Source: Gigantopelta aegis (lineage: Eukaryota > Mollusca > Gastropoda > Neomphalida > Peltospiridae). From it: a stretch of 64,000 nucleotides of DNA. Of this stretch, positions 12,061 through 25,044 are shown piece after piece; the first letter of the stretch is position 1; every line of letters begins with the position of its first letter. The position numbers and the translations under genes are program-made. The stretch is from contig NC_054708.1 of assembly GCF_016097555.1 (NCBI RefSeq), positions 19,316,596-19,380,595 of the forward strand, written 5' to 3'. The notes below the pieces were generated by a model, which made no database searches, was not told the origin of the DNA, and was given only the letters and a program-made list of their open reading frames with translations.

Positions 12061-13068
12061 GAGGTAATTCAAAACTTCTTGAAAGTGTTTAAACAAACAA
12101 ATTGTATAGGTCTTTTATTTTCCAATCCTGAAATCTTATTATTTAATAAGTCACAATATAAATGTCTATCTATAAAAAAAAAGGTATTGAATTTATTTGA
12201 ACAAACTGTAATAATGCAGCAGCATTTAACACACTTCTACTTTATTTTTGTTTCAATAACACACTGCAGATATATATTTATTTTTAAAAAGACTAAACCA
12301 TCCGATAAATATTAAGGCCTATGCTTCACTGTCGTTCTTCTAAATGCGGTTTTCATTTTCCCGTAGATCACGAGTGCCCATATTCCAACATTATCATGTG
12401 TGTAATCATTATATTGATAGGTTACTGTACCGATATTGAATGCAGAGGCCGATACAGAAACTGTCCAATGAAATAATGTGGAGTGTGCGGCTTTAGGAAC
12501 TTGTAAAACAAACACATGTGCAAAGAATATAATTTAATAGTTTACTTGTGTCACACACACGGATATGCTTACAGGCGCGTTCAGATGGGTGTGGGTGGGG
12601 ATGCAACGGGTGCGTACGCATCCCCCCCCCCCCAAATTTTTTTTTACCAACGGTCCACATTTTTTTCTTTCAAAATTAAATAACGTTACATGAACGTTTT
12701 TTTATTTTTATTTATTCAATTGTTGTGTCCCCATCACCGGATCACGAGGAATTCGCACTGCGCACCTCATTTATAATCCAGTATTCATGCATAAACGCTG
12801 GTATATCAAAGCTTTGGGTATGTCCTGTTCATGGGCGTTGTAGAATAGCAGCCCGATTAAAACAAATAAATAAAAAATTACCATATCTGGGTAATGATGT
12901 TTATGTTTGCATTGCAACCAAACTAAACGGTTATATATATTGAATTCAGTACGAATTATTTCGGATTAAAACTATTATTGCGAGTAGAATGATGAAACGT
13001 TTTAAGGCCAGCTCATTCTGCCCAAACGTCTTCAGTCTGCCAGAATGCTAAGATTTTGAGCCAGCACT
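12061..13068. other. Intergenic, no gene seen
   Basis: AT-rich with scattered homopolymers. A very degraded SINE body may lie near 12790-12850 (GCTGGTATATCAAAG) but cannot be delimited. Confidence 0.4.
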
Positions 13069-13104
13069 GGGAGGGGAGGGGGGGGAGGGGGGAGGGGGGA
13101 TGGG
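13069..13104 (+). repeat. G-rich tract, possible G-quadruplex
   Basis: At least five G-runs of three or more, separated by single A residues, satisfying the simple G3+N1-7 pattern on the plus strand. Confidence 0.8.
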
Positions 13105-14004
13105 CAGTTTATGGTTCACGGGGCGCCGTTCCACGAAGCGATCTTAGCTACTTTATGCACTCGTGTAACAAATTATATAACAAAATTTGGCATTTTGTCA
13201 ATACCCCCATATATTAGTAATAATCAAAACATCCAAACAAAGTGAGTTTCACAACTTTATTTGCTGAAGCTATCCATAAAGTTAACTGTGACTCAATGTT
13301 AACAAATAAATTATTACATCATGATGTACAGACAATATACATGTACTAACAAAGGTAACTCCTATACAAGATATCTAGCAAATTTCTACCAATAACAGCA
13401 GGAACAATCCATCTAGTTTAAGTCATAAATACTTGAAAATAAAACAAATACCATTTTTGCTAATATTAAATAATTTTTGCTATTTATTTTTCTCTCAGTT
13501 ACAACTCAAGTGTATTTGTAACATTTAGAATACATCAAATAATTTTTGTTTTCCTGTGATGTACCAACATGGTTTTATTTTAGACATGATCTCCAAACTA
13601 AGTCATATAAAAAAGGCACAGTAACCAAGCATTGAAAAGTATACCATACAACATGGACAAATCCGTGATTTGTAACGGTGGGGTGGTCACAAAATTTTAA
13701 AAAGGGTAATTTATGAGTTTGTCAAAGGCAAACGAGGCAAATGAGCTGAGTTTCCTTTGGTAGCTAGATCTTTAGGAGGGTTCGGGGACATGCTCCCAAG
13801 AAAATGATGAAATAAAGATGTTGAGAGACGTGTTTTCAGGGCAATTTAATCTTGTGTATTGTGGATGATGAATTTAAAAAAGCCAAGTCATTAAAAAGTG
13901 AACTTCTAACAGGTTGCGGTGGGGGGGCACAGGACCCCTTTGAGTCCCCTCTGGATCCACCTTTATACATGTACTAAAAATAGTGACTAAACGTGCATGC
14001 TGCT

Positions 14005-14085
14005 TTTTATTTCAACTTTATTTTTATGCTTATATCCAATTACAGTTCAAGCATTCTCTCCTGGGCAATACAACCATGACATTGC
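14005..14085 (+). repeat. Dispersed repeat, copy 2
   Basis: TTATATCCAATTACAGTTCA followed by AGCATTCTCTCCTGGGCAAT, matching the block at 11285-11365. Confidence 0.6.
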
Positions 14086-14430
14086 ATGTTGCATCAAGAT
14101 GGCTAATGATATCTGCTGACTGGAAAAGCACATAAATGTATTGGAATTTGTAACTATAGCTAGGTTTGTGTTGTGTATTAGTAAACACAGTTCTAGGACC
14201 TTTCAATATTGATTTTTAAAAGACATTACCTACAAAGTTTTATATAATTCTAATGATCATATAGGAAAGATTATAAATACCTTATTGTTGTGAAAAGGAA
14301 TAAAAAATATGTTTTTAATTTTGTTTTAAAATTCATTAAATGTTGCTCGTACTAAATACATTTGCTTCAATAAGGGAGACAAAAATGCACATATACCAGA
14401 AGTCTATAAATAACATATTCTAGAATTAAT

Positions 14431-14535
14431 GGGCCGAATTTATAAAGCCTATTTATGTCATACACACGTTTAACTACAGACATTTACAATGCTTAAACAC
14501 CTGTGTCTAAGAAAAATGCTTTGTAAATTCGGCCC
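14431..14535. mobile_element. Small hairpin MITE
   Basis: GGGCCGAATTTATAAAGC at the left is mirrored by GCTTTGTAAATTCGGCCC at the right, with about 70 bases between. Too small to code. It lies in the probable RNF103 3' UTR. Confidence 0.75.
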
Positions 14536-16054
14536 TATAAATAAAGTTCCATTTTAATAATTTCATCGAGACAATCTAAATGTATGTTTGCTGATTATGT
14601 ACGCAATTTGCTAGAGACACATGTCCTACAAATTTACATCATGCATGTAAACTTTATAGTGTACATGTACAGAGCAATGACAAAACACACTGAACTTCAG
14701 CCACATGTGAATTAAATAAATAGCTGTAAATAAATGTTGCAATGGCTAGAAACTCAGGGTAGTCCCTTAAGTAAATATATCATTATATGGTAGTTATAAA
14801 CACAATACATTTTGTTAATTATGTATCAGTGGGTTTTACCATATTCTGCACTAACGTGCAAAACTGAACAAGCCAGATACTACCATAAAAATTATGGGGA
14901 AAAAACAGAAACATTCCACCCACCCACCTTATTTATAGTTACATAGTTTATTAACAAGATCAATTTTATGAAAAATTATGAAGGTTATCAACCAAAGTAT
15001 GGTTTCTAGGTATATAACAACTGAATTTTTAAAAAACTAATTAAGTTTTGTATGTGTAATTAAAGTAGACAACTGAAGACCAAGCTGAATGTATATTTGT
15101 TCATTGCTTTTAGGTATTAAATTTAAACCAGCTGAAAAACATGGCTTCCTCATCTTACAAAATGTACACAAAACTGACGGATAATAAATTCATAGCAAAA
15201 ATGGCTAACATTTTTTTCAGAGAATAAATAAGTGTGTATTAATTACATACTTGTGTATATGCAGGAATCACCAAGTGCTATACTTTATATTTAAAAATGT
15301 ACTAAGTATTAACACTCTGGTTAGTAGTTTTCAAACTCCCAGAACTACACACTGCTGATGTCTTTATTCCCTTCCCCCTTCAAAAAACACCAGCAAGGCC
15401 AGTGATAAAGCACCTAAAAAAAAAAATAGAAGAAAAAAGAAAGAAAGAAAAGACACAACTCTAACCTAAATGAATTTAATACTCTGATCAGTGGAATATA
15501 TTCTTAATTGTTCCCGCAAATGAAAAGTGTAAACATTTTTAAAGAATTTAATTATTTAGCTCTTCTAGCCCAACAAAATTATACAATGCAATAATAAAGA
15601 TTTTCCCCCACCTACTTCTAGGTAGTATCAAAATGTTTATACAATTGCACAAACCTACACAGACCAAGTGCCTTTTTGTCTCCAGCTATTATTATTATAT
15701 CCAAGCCCAACCCATGCAATTGTCCACGGCAATTGGCAATGCCGTGGAATTTTTCATTTTCTACGCATTTTTTTTTTGGTGGACTATATGAGAAATGTTT
15801 TTCCATGGAATGTTTTTTTGTCATAGATATTTTTTTAATTGCAGGGGTTGCAAGCCTCAGGATTTCAAATTTTATGAGTAAAATTTTTGGGCAAACAAAC
15901 ATGCTATTTCAAGCCCAAAACGCCTTTACTCTCTATGATGAAATGCAGCATCAAATGTGCAGGGTGCTATTAGTAAATTTTGTTATACTAGAAAGAAAAA
16001 CATTTACACAAGAAACATTTATAGCAAGAAAACCAAGTTCTAGAATAAAGATCA

Positions 16055-17624
16055 TTACTCGGAGTGAATATGCACACTGGATGAAACAGCCTTGAATGCA
16101 TATCTACGACAAACTGGACAGAAATGATTATCCAGCTTTAGCCAGGTAAAGATACAATTTTCATGAAAATGGTGTCCACAGGGTAAGCCACACAACATGA
16201 CGCCACTGACATAATCATCGAGACATATGACACACTGACATGAAGGGAGGTAACCGTGGGGAAAGTTGTCCACCAACATTTCCACACATTTGCCGTGCTG
16301 TGTCAAATTTGAATCAACCTTTTTACTTTTATTATCTAATTTACGGTCTGCAGTAGGAACAGATTTCTCACATGAGGATTGGATATTTCTAGCAGTACTA
16401 GAATGTTGCTGACATTGCCATGACGACTGAGGTACCTTAAAGCTATCTGTTCCAGAAACCGTTTCATCTTGACCATCACACGGAATGGAAGCAACATTGC
16501 TATGGTCACCTTCAAGCCCTGCCTCTGATCCACGGCAAATGTTGGATTTCACCTGAGGAGTGTATTTCCAAGTGGGAAGCTGTTTGATGTAATTCTCGGA
16601 TGCAACGGGTCTCATTGCCATTTCAAGATCAGACTGAAGTCTGTAAGGATGACCAATGTTCAGGATTGTGTACGGGGACAACAAATGTTCCAGCGTCCTC
16701 ATCTGTGTGAAATCCCAGAAATTCTCTTCCTGTTCTTCGGGTTCCTCCCTGCCTTTCCGCCTGTATTCAGCTACACCAATAATAAACATGTACAGGAAAA
16801 ACATAGCGGCTAAAATAGTGGAGTGTTTGGTGTAAAGGAAAAGGTCATTTCTCATAGTGTTTCCCATGGTGGTTAGTGAAAATTCTCTAATCAGCTTGAG
16901 TCCAATTAAAGGCATTTTATCCAGATAGGGCAACTGAAAAACGGCCACCAGGGGAAGACAAAGCATGATAACAAGAATGTTATATTTGATTAAGCACCAA
17001 ACAAACTGCTTAAATCTTTTTATGATCGAGCCCTGGGCTAAACAAACTTCGAAACAAGATAGAATATTCCCAACTAAAAAACTGAAAATGAAAATATCAT
17101 TTAAACAAGGATAAAGTGAATTAAGATATTTCTCCATTTTGGAAAATGAAAATATTTCACCCGACTTTGTACCATAGTATGAAATACGTTCAGATGTAAT
17201 AATCATATACAATGGAACTTGTAAGTTATTCAAATGAAATCGTTCTTTGTTGTTTTTAATGAGATTTAAAATGTGCATTCCATCTGTAGAGCTAATGTCA
17301 ACTGTTCCAAACTTGACCCGACCAGGAAATTTGACACTGAGGGCTGAGAAGAACATGGGTACAAAATGCTGATCAGTTAAAAATACTGCTCGGATTTCAG
17401 GATTTGTTTTCGGATTCGTAAAGGTCAGCCAACTGTCCTTGAAGGTTTTGTAGTTTGTAATTCTGTGTACTTTTCCATCTAGTTTTTCTCTAATCCAGTT
17501 GTATATTGCCGACTCTTTAGTGGGTCCTCCATAGGTGTGGATTTTCACGTTTGCTTTGGTCTCGAAGCCTTCAGGAAGGGCCAACATAAGTTGTGGGGAT
17601 TGCCATCCTCGTGTGTGACAGTAC
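16055..17624 (-). CDS. RNF103: RNF103 exon 3 (transmembrane and RING)
   Basis: The acceptor is CTTCTTCAG/GTACTG, reading on as Y-C-H-T-R-G-W. This long last exon holds the block FVPMFFSALSVKFPGRVKFG (vertebrate PPAFFSALSIKFTGRVEFI), three membrane segments, an acidic linker, a Ser/Gln-rich region weakly conserved between species, and the RING-H2 finger. The final residues are VHIHSE. Confidence 0.96.
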
Positions 17625-20332
17625 CTGAAGAAGAACAGAATAAAATGTATTTACCTTTTGATGAAGGAAAGGAATGTTTGTTTAACAACACCACAGCACA
17701 TACTAAACTACAGCTATTTAGTTATTCTGACATTTGATTGGTAGAGAGAAGAAACATGCTACCATCACATTGGCTACTCCCAATGATCAATAAATCAGGA
17801 CGGGATCTTTGATATGCACTTTTCCTTTGATGTACCAGTTGTGAGACACTGATTGGGATAATTTTTGGTTTTTAATTATGTCTTTAATATTATATTTTGT
17901 AAAAGTTACTGGTTTAAAATGAATGTGGGCATGCTCAAAATTGCCATAGGTGAGCATTTTACCTGTAACAAAACACCTTCCCAAATTGCTGTAGGTAAAA
18001 GCTATTCAGTTCTAACACTGAATACAACACATGCACCTATTTCACATCACTGGTCAAAACAGAAAACAACTAGCAGCATCTTCTTTAAAAAAAAGTCTAA
18101 AAGTCACTGCCAATCTATTTTGATCAGTATCACTACACAATAATTCTAAATTTAAAATGCTAAAGTTGATAATAATTTTTCACACTGATTAGCACAGTTG
18201 CTAATAAAAAGTTTGATAACAAAATATTCCCTGTGATCTTGCCAATTTTTTAAATCTAAATCTGTATCAAACCTGATATCTAATGAGCAGTCAAGAACAC
18301 CCGCCCGAACTCCGAATCTGGAAACCTTTTTCTGTATATTGGACCAGGCCACATCACCGAGGAGTCTAGGTCTGCGTTGTTGTGTGACAATCTGTATTAA
18401 CCAGACACTGTCCTTGGCATCCTCGACTTGCTCAAAGAAATGAACACCGGATGAGAAGTTGGTTACCTCAGTCGATTTCTCATCAACAGTTGCAAGCTCC
18501 ACATCACCTTCTGTGACAGGACCTAAAAAAATGAAAATATTCAACCAACACTTTAATAGTTGCAGAAAGGAAACAAATGTATCTTTTAATTAATGGCCAA
18601 AAGAAGTCCATTGTATTTTGAATGCAGCAAGGAATCTTTTATAGACGTTTAATTAATTAGCCCCTTCCCTTCTCCAGTTTTTCTTCCCAGTATTACAAAA
18701 CCTAGAGCAACAACAAACATGCTAGGTTTCACTTTTTTTAATTGCTTCCTATATCATACTATTTCAGCTGGAAATTGCAGTGATGAGCCCCACAAATCGT
18801 GTGGGTAATTGCACCAATACTTATAAATCTATAAGACAATGCAATTAAATGAAAATATCTAAATTTGGATAATAACATTAATTCATCTTTGCTTTACTAC
18901 CCAAACAACTATTCAGGGTTTCAAATAAATCACTGATATGGGCGTAGGAAGGTAGATGTATAAATATATAAAAACCATTGCTGCTGCTAAACCATGAGGG
19001 GGCAAATGCCCCCCCCCCCCCACACACCCTGACTCTACCCTCTTCCGGCTTCCTATGTCAGTGACTGATCATAAGCATTACAACTGATATCGTGAGGGAA
19101 CCACATGTTAAAAAGTGTTCATGCCAGCTAACCAGTATCAAAATAAGTTGAGAACAATCATTCAGGTTACCACGTCAAGAAAGTCAAGAAAGTCAAGAAC
19201 GGTACTTTGTTCTCCAAATTTTTAAAAATGAAAGCACCATAGCCTAAATTATGATCAATGAGACACAGATGTATCAGTATGAGAACAGTGATATGAATGA
19301 ATAATAAAGAGCAGCATATTTGTGAAGGGATTATAATGGGAACTGTAAACTTCATGTGGTAAGCTATAGGTTACCAGGCCCATAATTCATAGTATCCTGA
19401 ACATGGGTTACCAGGCCCCATGTTTATTGCTATGCTTCAACTCATATTGACAGTCTCCATTATTTTTCCTATGATCAATGCAAAGATTTGCTCCAGCATT
19501 AAGAGGGCAGGGCTTCTACCAGAGGGTAAAACGGGTATGGCACCATACCCAAATTGTTTTGCAGATTTGATTTTATCAAGTTAACCTTTTGACAAAATTA
19601 ATAACTTTTATTATTACTGTATGATAACCCTAACTGTAAAATTAACCCATTTTCTTTCTGCTGACTGTGTTTTTTCATTCATCACACACATTGTAAATAT
19701 TCAATTCCATAGCACCATACCCAAACATTTCTTTCTGACTGAAACACTGGAGGGCTGGGGTAGGGGATATAGGGATTTTTGAAGCTATATTAGCACTACA
19801 AATCGTAAAACCATTGTAGGCCATGACGCAACTACAACACATGCCATAGTGACATCATATCTTACGATGGTTTTAACATCCCGTAGCCTTAAGATTGCTT
19901 CCAAAATATGGGCCAAGTCTCATAACTTGTGAACTCAACAGAATGTAGACATTAATTTTATTGATAGGACTTTCCTTTGGCAATGTCACATATAAAGAAC
20001 ATTATAAATACTTATCATAAATAGTTTGGGTTAGGGTTAGTGACAGAGCCAAAGGAAAGTCCTTTCACTTTATTAATCAGACTCAGACACTTATCTATTA
20101 TACCTGATGATTCCACAAGATCAGTGAGGTCTTTTTTCTCAAGTACAATCTCCTCAAAGCTAACGCCTCTTTGTTCCAGCAGAGCTTTCAGTTTTAGGAC
20201 AGACAGGGACATGGGATCTAGGAGCCTACGAGAAAGGAATCCTGCTTCCAACCAACTCACAGCCTCCACTATCCTCGCCAAGATGAAAAGAAAAATCATG
20301 AAAATCAACAAAAGACATAACTTAAGCCACAT
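16055..20332 (-). CDS. RNF103: E3 ubiquitin ligase RNF103, three exons, complete
   Basis: Exons 20104-20332, 18273-18522 and 16055-17624 join in phase across GT-AG introns to give 682 residues; human RNF103 (KF-1) has 685. The start is fixed by the N-terminal anchor MWLKL...LARIVEAVSW, which parallels the vertebrate MWLKL...LARFFEAIVW. Hydrophobic segments lie near residues 3-25, 336-358, 367-391 and 429-447. A C-terminal RING-H2 finger uses C624, C627, C642, H644, H647, C650, C662 and C665. The phrase VSRFGVRAG...DCS...RYC.TRGW spans the exon 2/3 junction as in vertebrates. Known for the family: a multi-pass ER-membrane ubiquitin ligase that works in ER-associated degradation. The ligase activity here is inferred from the intact RING. 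No break is seen. Purines at the -3 position support the start codon. Confidence 0.96.
17672..17865 (-). mobile_element. SINE in RNF103 intron 2
   Basis: Minus-oriented degraded copy: the plus strand reads TTTAACAACACCAC (tail), GGGATCTTTGATATGCAC and GATGTACCAGTTGTGAGACA (body). The head is lost. Sense with respect to the RNF103 transcript. Confidence 0.7.
18273..18522 (-). CDS. RNF103: RNF103 exon 2
   Basis: 250 bases. The acceptor is TTTTTTTAG/GTCCTG and the donor ATATCAG/GTTTGA. Encodes VHFFEQVEDAKDSVWLIQIV and the KKVSRFGVRAG motif of the lumenal or cytosolic loop conserved in RNF103. Confidence 0.94.
18931..19063. mobile_element. MITE in RNF103 intron 1
   Basis: CACTGATATGGGCGTAGGAA at the left is mirrored by CTTCCTATGTCAGTG at the right, with a C-run and A-rich interior. 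Confidence 0.6.
19512..19745. repeat. Dispersed repeat in RNF103 intron 1
   Basis: The block TGGCACCATACCCAAA recurs as TAGCACCATACCCAAAC about 170 bases later, flanked by GCTTCTACCAGAGGG and ACTGAAACACTGG. I cannot assign a class. Confidence 0.35.
20104..20332 (-). CDS. RNF103: RNF103 exon 1
   Basis: Encodes residues 1-76 plus one base: the N-terminal membrane anchor and the LLDPMSLSVLKLKALLEQRG segment, which corresponds to the vertebrate LVDPVALSFKKLKTILECRG. The donor is TCATCAG/GTATAA. Exon 1 begins 100-170 bases downstream of a GC-richer stretch. Confidence 0.95.
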
Positions 20333-20770
20333 CTTTTGTCGTCTGATGGTCGAAACGTTGTAAACAGTTCAGTCTTGGTGCGATCAGTGTTGACAGTTCA
20401 TTAGCCCTCACCACCAACACTGGCAACAGGGCTACGGCCTTGACATTTCAATTTTAGTTTGACACGTCAACTGCGCTGGAATGTTGAAGTGTATTGTTTA
20501 ACGAATGTTTGCCGAAAAACGATCATGTGAAAGTAGCCGTATCACAACTGGTACTTTACTGATGTTTTGGAAGAAATGTCATATCTGTGACGACCAGATG
20601 TAAACAATACTCATTATTTTCACACAAACCGAGTCGAGGCCTTCCCACACAACAGTACACAACCCTTGACCTTACAAGGAAATGGCGAGCGGAACTGACG
20701 TAAAATCAGCACTCAATGAAGTGGACGATCAAAGGGCAACATCAAACGAAAAAACACGGACACTTAAAAT
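20333..20770. promoter_or_regulatory. RNF103 upstream region (putative promoter)
   Basis: The bases directly upstream of the RNF103 start are richer in G, C and CpG than their surroundings. No TATA box stands out. The transcription start cannot be placed from sequence. Confidence 0.3.
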
Positions 20771-21890
20771 AAAATAAAAAAAGAGAGGTGAACATAGATA
20801 TGTCAAGAAAGACAAAATACACTTTCACATAAAAAATATACACATATAATTCAAATATGGCAGCTTTTCAAGTTATGTAGATATGAGCCGTCACATGGGA
20901 AAACCTACAACTTAGCAAAGAAAAACGTTATTCTTATTTTTTGGTAAATAACAAAACTAAATCTCAGTATTTTTCTCCATCCCTCTTTATTTTCCCGCAT
21001 CCTACTATATTTTACAGAACCCAGCTCCGCTATTTCATATTGAACACTTTTTTTCACACTGAAAAAAAAAAAAATTATCGATCAAAGGAAACAAGCCGCG
21101 GTGTGGAAAAACTTCAGTAGCTTACGATAGTTACCGTAACGTAATTTAACACTATTTTAACAGCCTCGGCCAATCACTTTTTGTGTTCACTAACTTTCGT
21201 CTGATATTTTGTTCTCAATTGCAGATGTAGTTGGTCGTAACTGATGATTTTTAATTAGTCATTTCATTTGTTTATTCGGCAATTCTTTATAAAATATTAG
21301 AAACTTTTCATTTTGGGGGTATCACCACTTATAAAAATAACGGAAGTGGTAGTGTTCATCATTAAAAGTATTTTCTTGGATGCCAAATTATATATACACC
21401 GCCTTTACAAAAAGGAAACTACTTTTTTTTATCACTTGGCGATATCAGTACGATCGATTTATACGATGAAGAAATAAAAAGAACACAGACATGATATCCC
21501 AGTTTAGGGGATCGCCTTTATTTTATTTTTTTAATATCTTGAAATCTTTATTAAAATAATATTAAAACAAGGGGTATGTCTTTTCGCAAAGTCGACCAAT
21601 ACCCAACAATAGGCCTACACGTAGCCCATGTACTCGGGCTAGCCTATATAGTAACCATGTTTCCCACTCCTTTTTTTTTCTTTTTTTTTCTCTTCTATTT
21701 TCTTTTTTAAGGTGGTGCAGGGGGGCTTCCGCCCTCCTTTAATTTTTACCCAGCGAGAATATTATGTAGGCCTACATTTTCTTCTGCTCTTTTTCTATTT
21801 CCGTCAACTTCAAAATATGGTCATAAATTTGATTTTCAGACAATGACAATCCACTGCATCCTTTCTGTAACTTGTGCTATTGGATCAGGT
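20771..21890. other. Intergenic, no gene seen
   Basis: AT-rich with T-runs near 21670-21710. No feature I can support. Confidence 0.5.
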
Positions 21891-21894
21891 TCAG

Positions 21895-22470
21895 TGTCAT
21901 TCTGCTCACTGGCCCCACTAGCCCCGATTCCACTAGCCCTGGTTCCACTAGCCCCAGATTGTCAGTCATATTGGCTGTTACTGCCACCGGTTGTCATCCC
22001 CATTATAAACAAACTAAATCAAATAAGTAATTACAAAAATGAATATAGTTAAATAAATGTTTTATTCGATAGTGTTTATGGTAATAGCACTGTAATAGCA
22101 CTTTAATAATACATTTAAAACATGACATTTCAAAACCATACAAACAATGCAACATACGTCATAGCACTGACACATTTAGCAACTGATTGTTCAACACTTC
22201 CTATCCATCAGATGACCAATGGCACTGAGGTAGTTGTCTAGGGTTCGTTCTGTTGTAATGTAGGCAAGCCCGAGTTTGTCAATTGAGGCATTAAAACGGT
22301 ATCTCATCTATTGTGTCTACCTAATCAGTAAAACAAGACATGTTTATTTATTAATAGTTTATATGTACAGGGGAGTAGTCTAAAGAAATGGAACACCCAT
22401 GGCAGCCATTAATTGGTCCTTTTTCAGGGCTAGTGGTACCAGGGCTAGTGAAATCAGGGATAGTGGGATG
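21895..22470. repeat. Inverted pair of CCACTAGCCC repeats
   Basis: Short tandem CCACTAGCCC-type repeats at 21905-21957 are inverted at 22425-22462 (GGGCTAGTGGTACCAGGGCT). They may be arms of a non-autonomous DNA element, but clean ends are not visible. Confidence 0.4.
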
Positions 22471-22474
22471 ATTC

Positions 22475-22894
22475 CATCATCAGTTAGTGTTTGATTCTAC
22501 GTTCAGTATTATTGTCAACATATACTGGACTGTATTTATCATATTCATCCAATACAGTTAGGGCCTAAAGTTAAAGTTAGAGAACATTGATTTATTAAAG
22601 GGAGTTTGCTGCAATTTTTAACATGTTATCGACTAACAGAGACCTTTTAACGATTGTAATTACATACCAAATATATTTTTCTGCATAAAATATTAGTGGC
22701 TGTATATTAAACGTGTTTTGGTCGTGCTAATATTTGTACTAGGTTAAATTTAAGACGACCAGAAAGACATTGAATATACATACATTGATATTCTAAACAA
22801 GAAAATATATTTAATATGTAAATTTAATCATAGAAATATTTTATTAGTCAAAAACATCTTACAATGCAGCAAACTCAGGAACGTCCCTTTAATC
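22475..22894. other. Intergenic, no gene seen
   Basis: AT-rich, nothing recognised. Confidence 0.5.
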
Positions 22895-23147
22895 ATCAGC
22901 TACTGAATGTCAAACATTTGGTAATATTGACCTAAAGTCTTACAGAGGAAACCCGCTACATTTTCTATTGGTAGCAACGGATGTTTTATATGCACCATCC
23001 CACAGATAGGATAGCACATACCACGGCCTTTGATATGCCAGTCATTGTGTACTGGATGGGACGAGAAATAGTCCAATGGCTCCACCGACGGGGATCGACC
23101 CCAGACCTACGGCGCATCAGGCGGGCGCTTTACCACTGGACTACGTC
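22895..23147 (-). mobile_element. tRNA-derived SINE
   Basis: Minus orientation. The head (GGGATCGACCCC region at 23091-23105 and the A-box zone near 23140) and body are present. It carries the second tail type (CATCAGCTACTGAATGTCAA at 22895), which differs from the copy at 2738-3186. Confidence 0.85.
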
Positions 23148-23351
23148 ATCTAATACAGATACTGTTTCTTCCGTTTTCACTGTTTTTAGTCTTGGTCTTC
23201 TATTTTGAATTCCAAAATGTGCTTCAAACAATAGGCCTACTTCAGGCTCCTATTAAAATATACATCTGTAAGGAAAGAAAACCAACTCCTACTATACAAA
23301 TGATGTGAAGTGAGTAAAGTGAACAGATATTATAATAATTTAATAATTATC

Positions 23352-23376
23352 ACACACACACGCACATACACACAGC

Positions 23377-23428
<52 letters not shown>
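23352..23428. repeat. CA and AAT microsatellite
   Basis: A CA-rich stretch followed by about 17 AAT (ATA) repeats. Confidence 0.95.
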
Positions 23429-23431
<3 letters not shown>

Positions 23432-24769
23432 TTGGTTGAGGGAGAAACAACCTTTCGAGATCTACTATACCTCCGCATGTTCATCTCTAGGCCAGCTTAT
23501 GCAATGACATCATGACGTATAATAAAGGTATATTAAAGCCGCACACCCTAGTTCCATCCAGCGAAAATAAATTATACTTTGGTTAATCTACAAACCTGTA
23601 ACACACTTAGATCACGTTTTTATCAAATGGAGTGAAAAAGCAGGTTTTATATCGATAAATACCGTGGGAATACCCATGTCCCAATTGCTTGAAATAATTT
23701 TGAAAGTTTGTATTCTGATGTCACCGGTAGATGTCGCTCGAAGCACAACAATGCCTACGTCACGACAAATTTCACAGACTTGGGGTGCGTTCTTTTCACC
23801 TATTGGTTTTAAGGGTTTGTAACGTTTTGTATTGAGATACTTACTTGTCTGAACTATTGTTACTAAAAATGTTCACGAATTGTGAAGAAAAATCTCACAA
23901 ATAAACAACAACAAATCGGATGTTGATTGCGCGAACCGTGCACGAGAAAACAAACCGAACCAAAATGATAACGGTCACGTGGTATACGAACGTCTGTGAC
24001 ATTGAAATGGAAATATCCCGTCTAAAAATAGATTAGACCTTGTCTGCTCAACGGTTTTTTCTCAAACGTGCGCCCGTTTTTCAGAAATACGAAAAATGCA
24101 TTTTGTGGTATTACAAACACCAGGATTACCAGGATTACCAAAAAACACTTCAGGTGAATGCAAATGTATATTCTAAATAATATATATGAAATGATTTAGT
24201 TTTCAGTATGAAGATTATAAATAGAAATAGGAGTAGAAATAGTGGTGTTAATTGTAGTACACAGAACAGGTAGGCCTAACCGAGTGATAGACCCATGCAA
24301 CCCGATTAAATCCTAATTTGATGTTTGGTCTAACTTATGAATATGTATTTAACTTCTGGAAAAGTTGTTGAACTTTATGTTATGTATAATCATGTACGTT
24401 ATAAAAATGTGTGATACTTGCATACCATATCGATATAGGCCTATAGGACTTCTCCCTGTGCTTGTAAATGTCTATCAAAGTACTGATGGTATCGCTAACG
24501 ATCTCGACCGAAGTTCTCAGGTACAAAATACAAAATGGTAACCAAACACTGTTGTACATACAGATATATGTTTACTTCAAACTGATCTTTATGTAAAGAA
24601 GATGTCATCTAAATTCTTCAAAACAAACAACGCAAACAGCATGTCAAATTTTACTTCCGCGTTTACATGTGACGTCAAACTTTGAGCCGCGTTTACTCGG
24701 TTTCTGACGTCATGCTAAGTTGTAGTTTTTCGCGTGTGATGGCTCATATATTGGATATGATGATGCAAT
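23429..24769. other. Intergenic, no gene seen
   Basis: Moderately CpG-containing and AT-rich. No exon with convincing splice sites. Confidence 0.5.
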
Positions 24770-25040
24770 TTATTAGTCCCCGACCTACCGGTCCAACCGG
24801 AGGGGACTATAGGTTTCATCTCCGTCCTTCTGTCCGTCTGTCTGTCTGTCCCACAATAGTTTTCCGGATGTTTTTTTTTAAAGAATGCTTTGAGATATTG
24901 AGCTGAATTGTTTTGTATAGCGTTATCATATACTTTTATAGATCAAGTTTGACTTTCATGGCGATTTACCTACTTTTCACAAAGGTATGTCCCTTAAATA
25001 GAAGATAAGAAAAATTGTTGGGTTCTGTAGGGGACATAAT
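24770..25040 (+). repeat. Dispersed repeat starting TTAGTCCCC, copy 1
   Basis: Begins TTAGTCCCCGACCTACCGGT, passes through a CTGTCTGTCTGTC run and GATCAAGTTTGACTTTCATG, and ends near AAAGGTATGTCCCTTAAATA. A minus-strand relative lies at 28055-28450. Confidence 0.6.
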
Positions 25041-25044
25041 TATA

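Larger units (their letters stand above)
13240..16054 (-). other. Probable RNF103 3' untranslated region
   Basis: Downstream of the RNF103 stop there is no further coding sequence. The first convincing end is near 13257, where the plus strand reads CAACTTTATTTGC, giving AATAAA on the transcript strand. Other AATAAA-like sites occur earlier, so the length (up to 2.8 kb) is an inference. A dispersed repeat (14005-14085) and a hairpin MITE (14431-14535) lie inside. Confidence 0.4.

Noticed and set aside
15676-16095. 139-codon plus-strand frame
   Set aside because: It overlaps the end of RNF103 exon 3 in antisense and has no recognisable protein features.
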